DNA of 64,000 nucleotides from Amphritea pacifica. GTDB taxonomy: Bacteria > Pseudomonadota > Gammaproteobacteria > Pseudomonadales > Balneatricaceae. The DNA lies in contig NZ_JAFFZO010000021.1 in NCBI RefSeq assembly GCF_016924145.1, positions 30,819 through 94,818 of the forward strand, read 5' to 3'. This document shows, one piece after another, positions 41,676-51,279 of this stretch. The translations under genes were made by a program, and so were the position numbers. Each line of letters opens with the position of its first letter. Within the stretch, counting starts at the first letter, position 1. The notes under the pieces are model-generated. The model was not told where the DNA came from. It made no database searches and was given only the letters and a program-made list of their open reading frames with translations.

Positions 41676-42203
41676 TTATTTCGGGGCTGTAATCTTTTCA
41701 GCACCAGCTGACAAACGTTGAGCAGCGTTTTTCTCAGCTTTCTTTTCTGAACGGCGGCGGCGAAAAAAAGCACTGATAGCGTCACTACAACGCTCGGCTA
41801 AGACCCCCCCCAGATATTCTGGCCAGTGGTTTATCCAGGGTTGATCAAACAGAAGAGCATTGCTGATAACCGCTCCAGCCTTGGGTTCGGTGGCACCAAA
41901 TACCACCCGCTCCACCCGGGCATGAATAATGGCACCTGCGCACATGGTGCAGGGCTCAATGGTGACGTAGAGCGTTGCGCCCACCAAACGATAATTACCG
42001 ATACGAGTGGCGGCATCACGTAACGCCATAATCTCGGCATGAGCGGTAGGGTCATGTCCGCAGATCGGCTGGTTCCAGCCCTCGCCTATCACCTTACCAT
42101 CCAGGACAACAACCGCTCCTACAGGCACTTCACCGGCATCAGAAGCCCGCTTAGCCAGTTGTAGGGCATGCTCCATCCAGCGAATATCATTTATCTCATT
42201 CAT
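41676..42203 (-). CDS. tadA: tRNA adenosine(34) deaminase TadA
   Basis: This 175-residue zinc deaminase converts A34 to inosine in tRNA-Arg(ACG). The zinc and proton-shuttle motifs HAE (DPTAHAEIMAL) and PCTMCAGA are intact. The core VPVGAVVV and GATEPKAGA match the family. The C-terminal tail after about residue 150 is basic and longer than usual. No clear ribosome-binding site precedes the ATG. A degenerate partial copy of its 5' half lies 1.4 kb away at 43568-43775. Confidence 0.95.
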   Translation of the reverse strand: MNEINDIRWMEHALQLAKRASDAGEVPVGAVVVLDGKVIGEGWNQPICGHDPTAHAEIMALRDAATRIGNYRLVGATLYVTIEPCTMCAGAIIHARVERVVFGATEPKAGAVISNALLFDQPWINHWPEYLGGVLAERCSDAISAFFRRRRSEKKAEKNAAQRLSAGAEKITAPK

Positions 42204-42491
42204 AGATGCAATATACCAAAACCATCACAGCGGGGGCACAGAATCTTCAACAGAAAAAATATTAAATAAGAGATGTTAGTCAGAAGTCGATCATCTTACT
42301 GCCCCGGGCATTCTTCGTTCCCTCACTCAAACTGTAGATCATGGCGAAGCCTGCTCTGCAGAGTCATACAGTCTCACCTGTTTCTCAAATGCCCTGAGTT
42401 TTATTAGTTTCGCTCTGGTAATGAATATGCAACGATATAGTTATGAAAGTGAGTCTATTATCAGGCAAAGCTCAGAAAAAAGGAGGTATTT

Positions 42492-42797
42492 ATGCTTGTA
42501 ACCTTTTCCTGTCCCGCCTACGCGAACATTACCCTGTTTGGCGATGTCGCCATCAGGCTACTTAAAATGATGGGCCATAGCGAGGCAGTACCCGGTGCAC
42601 TGCTGGCTGATGATGTTCCAATGGCATTAGCAAGCCTGGAAAAAGCGATCGCCTACGGGGAGCAAACGCCCACAGAGAGCGGGTATGACGATGAACCTGA
42701 CGTCAGCCTCGCCCATCGTGCCCTGCCGGTGATAGAGCTGCTCAGGGCGGCAGCTAAAGATCACTGCAACGTGATGTGGGACAGCAGCGGGACTTAA
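42492..42797 (+). CDS. DUF1840 family protein
   Basis: This 101-residue small protein begins MLVTFSCPAYANITLFGDVA, followed by LLKMMGHSEAVPGAL and ALASLEKAI, which I recognise as the DUF1840 family. The function is unknown. A perfect AGGAGG ribosome-binding site precedes the ATG. It is followed by a PAQR-type membrane protein on the same strand. Confidence 0.8.
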   Translation: MLVTFSCPAYANITLFGDVAIRLLKMMGHSEAVPGALLADDVPMALASLEKAIAYGEQTPTESGYDDEPDVSLAHRALPVIELLRAAAKDHCNVMWDSSGT

Positions 42798-42838
42798 TCT
42801 AATTCAGCGGATAGCAGTATCATTCGTAAGCATCCATT

Positions 42839-43456
42839 ATGGACGGCAGCGAGCGGTTTAACAGCATTTCACATCTGATTGGCGCGGCACTGGCGCTGGT
42901 GGGCGCGGTTGCGCTGGTTCTGATCGGGTTGCGGCGCGGTGATCTGTACCACATCGTAGCGTTCAGTCTATATGGCACCACATTATTTCTGCTTTATTCA
43001 ATATCAACTATTTATCACGGCCTGCCCCCAGGGCGAGCAAAACGGATATTTCGCATGCTCGACCATCAGGCCATTTATCTGCTGATCGCCGGCAGCTACA
43101 CTCCGTTCATGCTGATTACCCTTAAAAATACTGTGGGGTGGTGGATGTTCGGTGCAGTCTGGAGCCTGGCCATACTGGGAGTGGTACTCGTTGCACGTCC
43201 CAAGCGCGGCAGGCGGGTGCTGCCAATGACTCTCTATTTTGTAATGGGCTGGTTAATTTTGCTGGCAATAAAACCATTGCTCGCAGTGCTGCCTGCCGCA
43301 GGTTTTCTCTGGCTGTTAACCGGCGGCATTCTCTACTCATCGGGCATTCTGTTTTACGCTCTGGACCATCGTTCCCCCTGGATGCATGGGGTATGGCATC
43401 TGTTCGTGCTGGGGGGCAGCATCAGCCACTATATTGCAATTCTGGTTTATATCTGA
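42839..43456 (+). CDS. Hemolysin III / PAQR family membrane protein
   Basis: This 205-residue integral membrane protein has seven predicted helices. The PAQR metal-site residues are visible: S-x3-H in the N-terminal SISHLIGA, the S-x3-H in STIYHG, the D in MLDHQAIYLLIAGSYTP and the C-terminal H pair (MHGVWHLFVLGGSISH). Members are related to YqfA and hemolysin III; haemolysis is not implied. It starts 41 bases after the DUF1840 gene. Confidence 0.88.
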   Translation: MDGSERFNSISHLIGAALALVGAVALVLIGLRRGDLYHIVAFSLYGTTLFLLYSISTIYHGLPPGRAKRIFRMLDHQAIYLLIAGSYTPFMLITLKNTVGWWMFGAVWSLAILGVVLVARPKRGRRVLPMTLYFVMGWLILLAIKPLLAVLPAAGFLWLLTGGILYSSGILFYALDHRSPWMHGVWHLFVLGGSISHYIAILVYI

Positions 43457-43567
43457 GACCTGTAAGCACCCTCACTAAGGCTAATAAGCCTCTGATAACA
43501 ACAGTTTCACCTCGGCCAGGGTGACATGCAGCGCCGCCCCGCTAAGTCAATAGTTTTCAGTTTTCGC

Positions 43568-43775
43568 TGCCGTTGCACGTAGTGCCATTATTTCCGCATA
43601 AGCGGTCGGGTCATGCCTGCATGATCGGCAGGCACCATTCCTCGCCAATTACCATCCGGCCCAACGACGGCTCACTGGCAATTCATCTACCTCAGCAGCC
43701 TTACGGGCCAATTACAAAGCATGCTCCACCCAGTGTAAATCTTCGTTTGAATTTATAAGTATCAATATACACAAA
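43568..43775 (-). pseudogene. Degenerate duplicate of the 5' part of tadA
   Basis: The DNA closely resembles the first third of tadA and a few bases upstream of it (41995-42220). For example CGTAGTGCCATTATTTCCGC matches CGTAACGCCATAATCTCGGC, followed by matching (A/G)TAAGCGGTCGGGTCATG-type sequence and GCATGCTCCACCCAGTG versus GCATGCTCCATCCAGCG. The ancestral start codon is changed (ATG to ATA) and several indels break the frame, so it is not expressed as TadA. The 3' part of the gene is absent. It lies in the 624-base gap between the PAQR gene and the hybrid kinase operon; the rest of that gap shows nothing else recognisable. Confidence 0.85.
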
Positions 43776-44080
43776 AATTATTCTGATGATGCCTTAAGAG
43801 CTCTATTTCAAGCTGAAGGAAATATGACAAATCGGGTTGATCTGAGACATACTGCAAAGCCTTAATGTAGAAGATACTTCAATAGTCAGTTTGGTGAGTT
43901 TAAATAGCCAGGTTTATTTAACACAGCAACCAATCACTGTACTGTAGATTGCAACGAATGGATCAGCACCGACCAGGCTACGCTTTGAAGAACAGATATT
44001 AACTGTATTGTTAACCATAAATATTGCACTCAGTCAGGGAGGACTAGGCAGATAACAGAACAGAATGATTGAGAAGGCCG

Positions 44081-47000
44081 ATGAAAGCCACAGTCACGAT
44101 AACAAAAATTATACAATTGGCGGTTATCATACTACTCGGCAGTACCATTACTGCTCTTTATGCCCAGCCCAGCCCCCTTTCACCGACGATTCAGCCTGCG
44201 AATCCTCTTAAAAGTCTGCCCGCTACACCAGTCTTTCACCACATGACCATTGATGACGGTCTGTCACACAATTCGGTATTCCACGTGCTGCAGGATCGCC
44301 AGGGTTTTATCTGGATGACCACCGTCGAAGGCATTAACCGCTACGACGGCATAACGATGACCACCTTCATGCCCCAGGCCAAGGACAGCAAAAGCACGCC
44401 GCAGTTCTACCAGACGATGCTCGAAGGTCGTGATGGCACCCTGTGGTTCTGCAACTATGGCGCAGGGCTGGTTCGATATGACCCGGTACACGATAGCTGG
44501 AAATACTATCAACACGATAAAAACAACCCCAACAGCCTGGCCAACGACACCCTGTGGCTATTGTATGAGGACCGTGATGGTATCCTGTGGGTTTCCACCT
44601 TCGATGGTCTGAGCCGCTTTGACCCGGCTACCGAGCAATTCACTAACTACCTTCATAATCCGGATGATCCTACCAGTCTGGGGGCCACGGTTGCGGGTCA
44701 GGTCATTCAAAATAACGATGGCAGCTTCTGGGTGGGTACCTTCGGTGGCGGACTCGACAAGTTCGATCCGGAGAGCGGCGTCTTTACCCACCACCGGCAC
44801 GACCCGGATGATCCAGATAGCCTGAGCGACGACGGTGTCGATACGATATGGAAAGATCCCGACGGCACACTCTGGGTTGGAACGGCTAACGGACTCAATC
44901 ATTTCGATCCTGCCACCGGCAGCTCCATTCGCTATATGCACGATGAAACCGACAGCCATAGTCTGAGCCACAACTATGTCGTCGATATGAAGCGTGATAG
45001 CCGCGGTGACCTGTGGATCACCACCTGGGGTGGCGGCCTGAACCGCTTTGATGAGCAAAAACAGCACTTCATACGCTATCAGAGCGACCCGCATGACCCG
45101 GACAGTTTTAGCAATGACCTCGGCCTGTACTTCTCCGAAGACCGCAATGGGGCACTGTGGTTTGGCAGCATGGGGGGCGCCAACCGATATGATCCTGATG
45201 GGCAGCGCTTCGCCCGCTACCAGCATCAACCGGACAACCCGAATTCGTTACCGGCGGGCCGGGTGCGTGAAATCACCCAGGACAAGGACGGTATCTTCTG
45301 GATCGCTATGTGGGATCAGGGCGTAGTGCGCTTTGACCGGGAGAACAATGTCTATACGCGTTACCAGGCTGAGCCGAACAACCGCAACAGCCTGAGTAAC
45401 GATAATGTTTTCGACATCCTATATGATCCACGTGGCTGGCTGTGGGTCGCCACCACTGCAGGATTGAACAAGTTTGACATCAGTAGCAAAACCTGGACCC
45501 AGTACCATGCCGACCTGGCTAATCCCAACGCGATGGCCAGCGACTGGGTCTCCGGCGTGGAACTCGATACAAAGGGTAACCTGTGGCTGGCTGTGTATGG
45601 CGCAGGCTTACACCGCTTCGACCCCAACAGCGGTATCTTTACTCGTTTTACCTACGACCCAAGCAATCCGCACAGCATGCCGGACAATGTGAATCTGAAC
45701 TATGTGAAGGCCGAAGCTGATGGCAAGCTGTGGGTAGGTGGCGATGCGTCGGTTAGTCTGTTCGATCCGCTAACCGAGAAAGCCGTGAACTTCACCCCCG
45801 ATCAGCATGGCATTAGCGGTCTTACCAGTCATCAAACCTATCAGGATCGGCAAGGCACGCTGTGGGTAGCGACCACCAGCGGGGTGAACCAATATGATCC
45901 TGCGAGCAAGCATTTCACCACCTATCCAGAGATTAGCGCTGTGTTGGCCGATGATGCTGACGGTAATCTCTGGGTGATTGCCGGCAAAAGCCTGGCACGT
46001 TTTGACCCAGACAGCGGCAGCCTGCGTCGCTATGACGAAAATGATGGTCTGTTAAGCAATTCATTGGAACCGACTGCCGGATATACCAGCCCCAGTGGCG
46101 AAATATTCGTCGGCGGGGCCAAGGGTTTCAACAGCTTCTTTCCCGATCAGTTGCCTGACAACCTGACTCCTCCGCCGGTGGTTCTGAGCAAACTTCAACT
46201 GCTTAACAAGCCAGTCGCGATCGGTGATGACTCCCCATTACAGCAGAGTATCAGCTATACCCGGCATATCACCCTGCCTTACGACTACCTCTCGCTCAGT
46301 CTGGAATTTGCCGCCTTAGACTATCGCGCACCGGAAAAAAACCAATACGCCTATATACTGGAGGGTTTTAACCAGAACTGGATATCCACCAACAGCGCGA
46401 ATCGACACGCCACCTATACCAATCTCGATCCGGGTGACTATACCTTTCGCGTCAAGGCCTCCAACAACGATAGCGTCTGGAATGAGCTCGGGACTACGCT
46501 TGAGATCACCATCCTGCCACCTTGGTGGGCAACCTGGTGGTTCAGGGTTCTGGTTGCTGTATTTATCGTCGCCCTTATTTTGGCCGGGTATCGCTATCGT
46601 CTGAGGAATCTGCGCAAGAAAACGGTGGAACTTGAGCGAGAAGTGGCGCTACGCACCCGAGAATTAACCGAGTCGAACCAGCAGTTACAAATCGCCGAGA
46701 AAGCGGCTGAGCAAGATCGGCAGAAAGCAGAAGCGGCGAACAGGGCCAAAAGTGTTTTTCTGGCCAACATGAGTCATGAATTACGTACCCCGCTGAATGC
46801 CATCCTGGGCTATGCTGACATTCTTCATCGCAACCGCGAGGTCAGCGGCTCCGCCCACGCTGGCCTGCATATCATCCAGCACAGTGGTGAGCACCTGTTG
46901 ACCCTGATCAACGATATACTCGATCTGGCCAGGGTTGAATCGGGTAAGCTTGAACTTCATCCTGCCCCCTTTAATCTAACAAGCTTTTTACGCCAGATTA

Positions 47001-48115
47001 TGGGCATTATCCAGGCTCGGGCCGAGGAAAAAAATCTGTCACTCACCTTCGAGAGCCTTTCCCCCCTGCCTGATATGGTTGTAGCGGATGAGACACGCCT
47101 GCGCCAGGTCCTGCTCAATCTGCTGGGTAACGCGGTGAAGTTTAACGATGAAGGCAGCGTATCCCTGACGGCTGAGGCGCTGCAACAGGCTCAGCACGGG
47201 GGAGTAGAAGATATCAGCTTGCGTTTCCGGGTGGTAGATAGCGGTGTGGGCATTGCCGCAGATCAGTTGCAGCGGATCTTCCAGCCCTTTGAGCAAACCG
47301 GAGAGGCTCTCAGGCAAGAAGAAGGAACCGGGCTGGGTCTGGCGATCAGCCAGCAGATTGTGCAGCAGATGGGGGGGCTATTGCAGGTTGAAAGTGAACC
47401 GGGCAAGGGTAGTGTCTTCTGGTTTGACCTGACCCTGCCGGTGTCGGAGAGAGGCTCCGGGGAAGAGTCTTTATTGCGACAGGGTCCTGTTGTGGGTTAT
47501 GAGGGGGTCCGACGCAAGGTGCTGGTGGTTGACGACAAGTTGTTTAACCGACAGCTGCTGGTCGATTTATTGCAGCCTGCGGGTTTTGAACTGGACGAAG
47601 CCGAAGATGGGCAACAGGCGATAGATAAGGCCCTGCTATGGCGGCCAGATGTCATCGTAATGGATCTGGTGATGCCGGTTAAATCTGGCTTTGATGCAGC
47701 GCACGAGATGCGCCATAGGCCTGAGTTAAAGGACGTGTTTTTAATCGCTGTCTCGGCCAGTGTGTCAGAATCAGATCGGGGCAAAAGTTATGAATCCGGT
47801 TTTGATGAGTTCCTACCCAAGCCGATCATGGTGCAGCGCCTGTTTGATCTGCTGGCAGCACGGCTGAAATTGACCTGGGTCTACGCCGATGCAGATGGTG
47901 AAACTGAAGTTCCCATGAATGCACCACCCAGCGAACAGCTTAAAGAATTACTTGAGCTGGCCGAGCAGGGGCAGATTTTTGAAATCCAGGTGCTGGCTAC
48001 TCGTCTGGAGGAAGAGAGTGACGCTTACATACCATTTGCTCAGCAACTACAGAAACTCGCCAAAGGATTTGAGATGCAACGAATAATCGCTTTTGTCAGA
48101 TCTTTCATGGGATGA
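44081..48115 (+). CDS. Two-propeller hybrid sensor histidine kinase / response regulator
   Basis: This protein of about 1344 residues (ATG at 44081; a TTG four codons upstream is possible) starts with a signal/anchor segment. About 14 periplasmic ligand-sensing repeats follow (pattern LWVGTxxGLxRFD, residues about 50-690), enough for two seven-bladed propellers. A Y_Y_Y-type beta domain (about 700-800), one transmembrane helix (about 815-835) and a coiled coil lead to HisKA (NMSHELRTPLNAI, histidine near 898) and HATPase (GTGLGLAIS). A receiver domain (about 1144-1262, aspartate in VIVMDLVMP) and a C-terminal helical extension follow. It overlaps the next gene by ATGA. Confidence 0.93.
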   Translation: MKATVTITKIIQLAVIILLGSTITALYAQPSPLSPTIQPANPLKSLPATPVFHHMTIDDGLSHNSVFHVLQDRQGFIWMTTVEGINRYDGITMTTFMPQAKDSKSTPQFYQTMLEGRDGTLWFCNYGAGLVRYDPVHDSWKYYQHDKNNPNSLANDTLWLLYEDRDGILWVSTFDGLSRFDPATEQFTNYLHNPDDPTSLGATVAGQVIQNNDGSFWVGTFGGGLDKFDPESGVFTHHRHDPDDPDSLSDDGVDTIWKDPDGTLWVGTANGLNHFDPATGSSIRYMHDETDSHSLSHNYVVDMKRDSRGDLWITTWGGGLNRFDEQKQHFIRYQSDPHDPDSFSNDLGLYFSEDRNGALWFGSMGGANRYDPDGQRFARYQHQPDNPNSLPAGRVREITQDKDGIFWIAMWDQGVVRFDRENNVYTRYQAEPNNRNSLSNDNVFDILYDPRGWLWVATTAGLNKFDISSKTWTQYHADLANPNAMASDWVSGVELDTKGNLWLAVYGAGLHRFDPNSGIFTRFTYDPSNPHSMPDNVNLNYVKAEADGKLWVGGDASVSLFDPLTEKAVNFTPDQHGISGLTSHQTYQDRQGTLWVATTSGVNQYDPASKHFTTYPEISAVLADDADGNLWVIAGKSLARFDPDSGSLRRYDENDGLLSNSLEPTAGYTSPSGEIFVGGAKGFNSFFPDQLPDNLTPPPVVLSKLQLLNKPVAIGDDSPLQQSISYTRHITLPYDYLSLSLEFAALDYRAPEKNQYAYILEGFNQNWISTNSANRHATYTNLDPGDYTFRVKASNNDSVWNELGTTLEITILPPWWATWWFRVLVAVFIVALILAGYRYRLRNLRKKTVELEREVALRTRELTESNQQLQIAEKAAEQDRQKAEAANRAKSVFLANMSHELRTPLNAILGYADILHRNREVSGSAHAGLHIIQHSGEHLLTLINDILDLARVESGKLELHPAPFNLTSFLRQIMGIIQARAEEKNLSLTFESLSPLPDMVVADETRLRQVLLNLLGNAVKFNDEGSVSLTAEALQQAQHGGVEDISLRFRVVDSGVGIAADQLQRIFQPFEQTGEALRQEEGTGLGLAISQQIVQQMGGLLQVESEPGKGSVFWFDLTLPVSERGSGEESLLRQGPVVGYEGVRRKVLVVDDKLFNRQLLVDLLQPAGFELDEAEDGQQAIDKALLWRPDVIVMDLVMPVKSGFDAAHEMRHRPELKDVFLIAVSASVSESDRGKSYESGFDEFLPKPIMVQRLFDLLAARLKLTWVYADADGETEVPMNAPPSEQLKELLELAEQGQIFEIQVLATRLEEESDAYIPFAQQLQKLAKGFEMQRIIAFVRSFMG

Positions 48116-51100
48116 AGAGACCTATGGAAAAAATTGCTGAATCTTTTCTATACCGTGTTATGCAGCATGCGGGAGCACAAAAAGGTTACCTGTCTATCGA
48201 GCCAGGCCTTGAATTTTTTGCCAGGGCAAACGCACATGGAGAGATTGAAGTTCAACATGCGCCATCAGCGTCTATGCCTGGTGTTGCCGAATCGATTACC
48301 CGCTATGTGAATCGAACGGGAAGTTGCGTATTTCTGGCTGATGTGGACAGCAGCGCCGGAGACTTTGTTAATGACCGACACCTGCTGCAAGCAAAGCCGA
48401 AGTCACTTATCTGTTTACCGATTCGAGATAAGGCGGCGTCTCTCGGTGTCGTCTACCTCGAAAATGACCTGACCGGGAATACCTTTACCCAACAGCACAG
48501 GTCTGAGATTGAGATGTTGCTGTCCCTGCTGGCAGTTTCCCTCGAGAGTATCCAAAACCTTAATAACCTGAAGGACAACGAAGCCAGGTATCGCTTGATC
48601 TTCGAGAACTCTCCGACGCCCACCTGGGAGGATGATTTTTCAGCAATAAAGAGAGTTTTCGATGATCTTCGGGATAGCGGTGTGAGCGATATCGAAGCCC
48701 ATTTCAGGCAGCATCCAGACATCGTCCGGCAGTGCGCAGAGCTGGTCAAAATCGTTGATGTCAACAGAGCAGCCTTGAGGTTACATGGGGCAACCACTAA
48801 AGAAGAGTTGCTGGCTGGACTGATTAATACCTTTACCCGCGAATCGCTCGATTCATTTCGCCATGAGCTGATCCAGCTGTGGCACGGTAATACCAGGATG
48901 AGCAGCGATGCGGAGGTAAAAACACTTAATGGTGAGCCACGGAATGTGTCGGTCAATCTGACCGTCTGCCCCGGTTATGAGGAGTCCCTCTCCAAGGTAT
49001 TCGTATCGCTGACCGACATCACACAACATAAAGAGACAGAGTTGCAACTCAAACAAGCCCTGGCATTTAGCGAGGGAGTAATTAACGCCATACCGGATAT
49101 CCTGATTGAAGTTAATGCACAGGGAAGATATCTCAATATCTGGACGCGGCAGCCAGAACTGCTGGCGGCCCCCAGAGAGGAACTGATTGGCAAAACGGTT
49201 TATGAGATCCTCCCGCCTGAAGCAGCTGACGTCTGTATGAACGCCATCCGCGAGGCGGATGTGGAAGGTATCTCGCTGGGAAATACCCTGCGCCTGGATC
49301 TACCCGAGGGAACACACTGGTTTGAGCTATCACTATCAAAAAAACCATCTGAAGATCACGATGCAGAAGCAAGCTTTCTTGTTCTCTCACGCGATGTGAC
49401 TGAACGTCTGCAGATGCAGGAGGAGCTGCGTGCCAGCGAACAGAGAGTACAGGCAATCCTTGACCAGACATTCCAGTTTATTGGTCTGTTATCAACCGAT
49501 GGAACAACCCTGAAAGCCAACCGCGCTGCATTAAATTTTATCGGCATCGAGGAAAACGAGATCATAGGTAAACCGTTCTGGGAAACGCCCTGGTGGACCC
49601 ATTCCGTTGAACTTCAACAACAGCTAAGGGATGCGATCCGGCGGGTGGCGGGCGGAGAGTTTATGCGCTTCGAGGTGACCCACACAGATAGGGACGGCAA
49701 TACACACGATATCGATTTTTCCCTTTCACCCGTCACCGACCCCTCGGGCCGGGTTATACAGTTGATCCCGGAAGGACGGGATATCACGGAGCAGAAGCAG
49801 AAAGAGGATGAACTGAGACATTATCGTCTTCATCTCGAAGAAGAGGTTCTGCAACGTACCGAAGAACTGCAGATAGCCAAGGAAAAAGCAGAGTTAGCCA
49901 ACCGTGCCAAAAGTGTTTTTCTGGCCAATATGAGCCACGAACTTCGCACCCCTCTAAATGCGATTTTAGGCTACGCTTACATTCTCAAAAAACGGGTGGG
50001 GCTGACTGATCCAATGGTTGATGACCTGACCATCATGGAGCGTAGCGGCGAACACCTGCTGACACTCATTAATAACATTCTCGACCTGGCAAAGTCTGAA
50101 ACGGGCAAACTTGAGATCTATTCTTCTATATTCCATCTGCCCAGTTTCCTGCAACAAGTTCTGGACCTTGTCCGCTTTCAGGCCCAAGCCAGAAAACTCA
50201 CACTGACCTACGTGAAGCTCACCGCCCTGCCCTGTGTGGTTGCGGCTGATGAAACACGTTTGCGACAAATATTACTTAATTTATTAAGCAATGCAGTCAG
50301 ATTTACCAAGCAGGGTGACATTACACTGACCGTCCAAATGCTGGATGAGAAGCAGGTTCCTGAAACGGAAGCTGTTCTGCGTTTTAGTGTGCAGGATACC
50401 GGCATAGGTATTGCCGCAGAGCATTTAGAGCATATCTTTGAGCCCTTTGAGCAGATAGGTGAAGACTGTTTGCATTCGGGTGGAAGCGGGCTGGGTTTAA
50501 CCATTAGTCAGCAACTGGTACAGGAAATGGGGGGCCAGTTACAGGTAGAAAGTGAATTAGGCCAGGGTAGTACCTTCTGGTTTGATGTCCCCCTATCAGT
50601 GACCAATGCAGTGCTTGAAGAGGATAATTCCCCAAAGATCTGTGACATTCAGGGCTATGAAGGCAAGCACCGGAAGATACTGGTGGTTGATGATAAACTC
50701 TATAACCGCCTGCTACTGCTAGACCTGCTGGAGCCTCTGGGCTTTGAAGTGAAAACACTCGAAGATGGACAACAGACACTGGACATGGCCCTGGAATGGC
50801 GGCCAGATGTTCTATTGATAGACCTGGTAATGCCAATAAAGTCCGGAGTTGAAATATCCAGGGAGATACGACAACGGACTGAGTTAAAAGATCTGTTTAT
50901 TATTGCGACTTCGGCCAGTGTGGCGAATTCAAATATGAGAGAAAGCGTAGATGCTGGCTGTGACGCCTTTCTACCCAAACCGATCAAGCCTCAGCACCTG
51001 CTGGATATACTAGCTAAACAATGTAAGCTTAAGTGGATTTACGCTGAGGTAGCGGCCGATTCCGAACCGGTCCGGATTGCACCACCACTGGAAACGTTGC

Positions 51101-51273
51101 AGCGATTGCAACGATTAGCAGAAGATGGACAGATTTTTGCCATTCAGGATCTGGCAAAGCGTTTGGAAACACAAAATGAGGCCTACGTACCGTTCGCACA
51201 TCAGTTACAGAAACTCGCTAATAGATTTGATATGGAGCATATCGAAGCTTTTCTAACACAATTTTTAAGTTGA
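48112..51273 (+). CDS. Cytoplasmic GAF/PAS hybrid sensor histidine kinase / response regulator
   Basis: This 1053-residue protein has no membrane segment. An N-terminal GAF-like domain (about 8-150) is followed by about three PAS domains (about 155-570). HisKA (NMSHELRTPLNAILGYAYIL, histidine near 609), HATPase (DTGIGIA; SGLGLTIS) and a receiver domain (about 855-975, aspartate in VLLIDLVMPIKSG) complete the core. Its C-terminal ~65 residues are clearly related to the same extension in the preceding kinase. The start overlaps the upstream stop by four bases. Together with the next protein it could form a phosphorelay, but no HPt domain is obvious in the window. Confidence 0.92.
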   Translation: MKRPMEKIAESFLYRVMQHAGAQKGYLSIEPGLEFFARANAHGEIEVQHAPSASMPGVAESITRYVNRTGSCVFLADVDSSAGDFVNDRHLLQAKPKSLICLPIRDKAASLGVVYLENDLTGNTFTQQHRSEIEMLLSLLAVSLESIQNLNNLKDNEARYRLIFENSPTPTWEDDFSAIKRVFDDLRDSGVSDIEAHFRQHPDIVRQCAELVKIVDVNRAALRLHGATTKEELLAGLINTFTRESLDSFRHELIQLWHGNTRMSSDAEVKTLNGEPRNVSVNLTVCPGYEESLSKVFVSLTDITQHKETELQLKQALAFSEGVINAIPDILIEVNAQGRYLNIWTRQPELLAAPREELIGKTVYEILPPEAADVCMNAIREADVEGISLGNTLRLDLPEGTHWFELSLSKKPSEDHDAEASFLVLSRDVTERLQMQEELRASEQRVQAILDQTFQFIGLLSTDGTTLKANRAALNFIGIEENEIIGKPFWETPWWTHSVELQQQLRDAIRRVAGGEFMRFEVTHTDRDGNTHDIDFSLSPVTDPSGRVIQLIPEGRDITEQKQKEDELRHYRLHLEEEVLQRTEELQIAKEKAELANRAKSVFLANMSHELRTPLNAILGYAYILKKRVGLTDPMVDDLTIMERSGEHLLTLINNILDLAKSETGKLEIYSSIFHLPSFLQQVLDLVRFQAQARKLTLTYVKLTALPCVVAADETRLRQILLNLLSNAVRFTKQGDITLTVQMLDEKQVPETEAVLRFSVQDTGIGIAAEHLEHIFEPFEQIGEDCLHSGGSGLGLTISQQLVQEMGGQLQVESELGQGSTFWFDVPLSVTNAVLEEDNSPKICDIQGYEGKHRKILVVDDKLYNRLLLLDLLEPLGFEVKTLEDGQQTLDMALEWRPDVLLIDLVMPIKSGVEISREIRQRTELKDLFIIATSASVANSNMRESVDAGCDAFLPKPIKPQHLLDILAKQCKLKWIYAEVAADSEPVRIAPPLETLQRLQRLAEDGQIFAIQDLAKRLETQNEAYVPFAHQLQKLANRFDMEHIEAFLTQFLS

Positions 51274-51279
51274 TCAGGC

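Noticed and set aside
42204-42491. A 20-codon minus-strand frame in the gap between tadA and the DUF1840 gene.
   Set aside because: No ribosome-binding site and no recognisable product; no other feature was seen in this gap.
44500-46000. Repeated DNA in the propeller kinase resembling a tandem repeat array.
   Set aside because: The periodicity is explained by the roughly 14 propeller protein repeats; DNA-level identity between copies is low.
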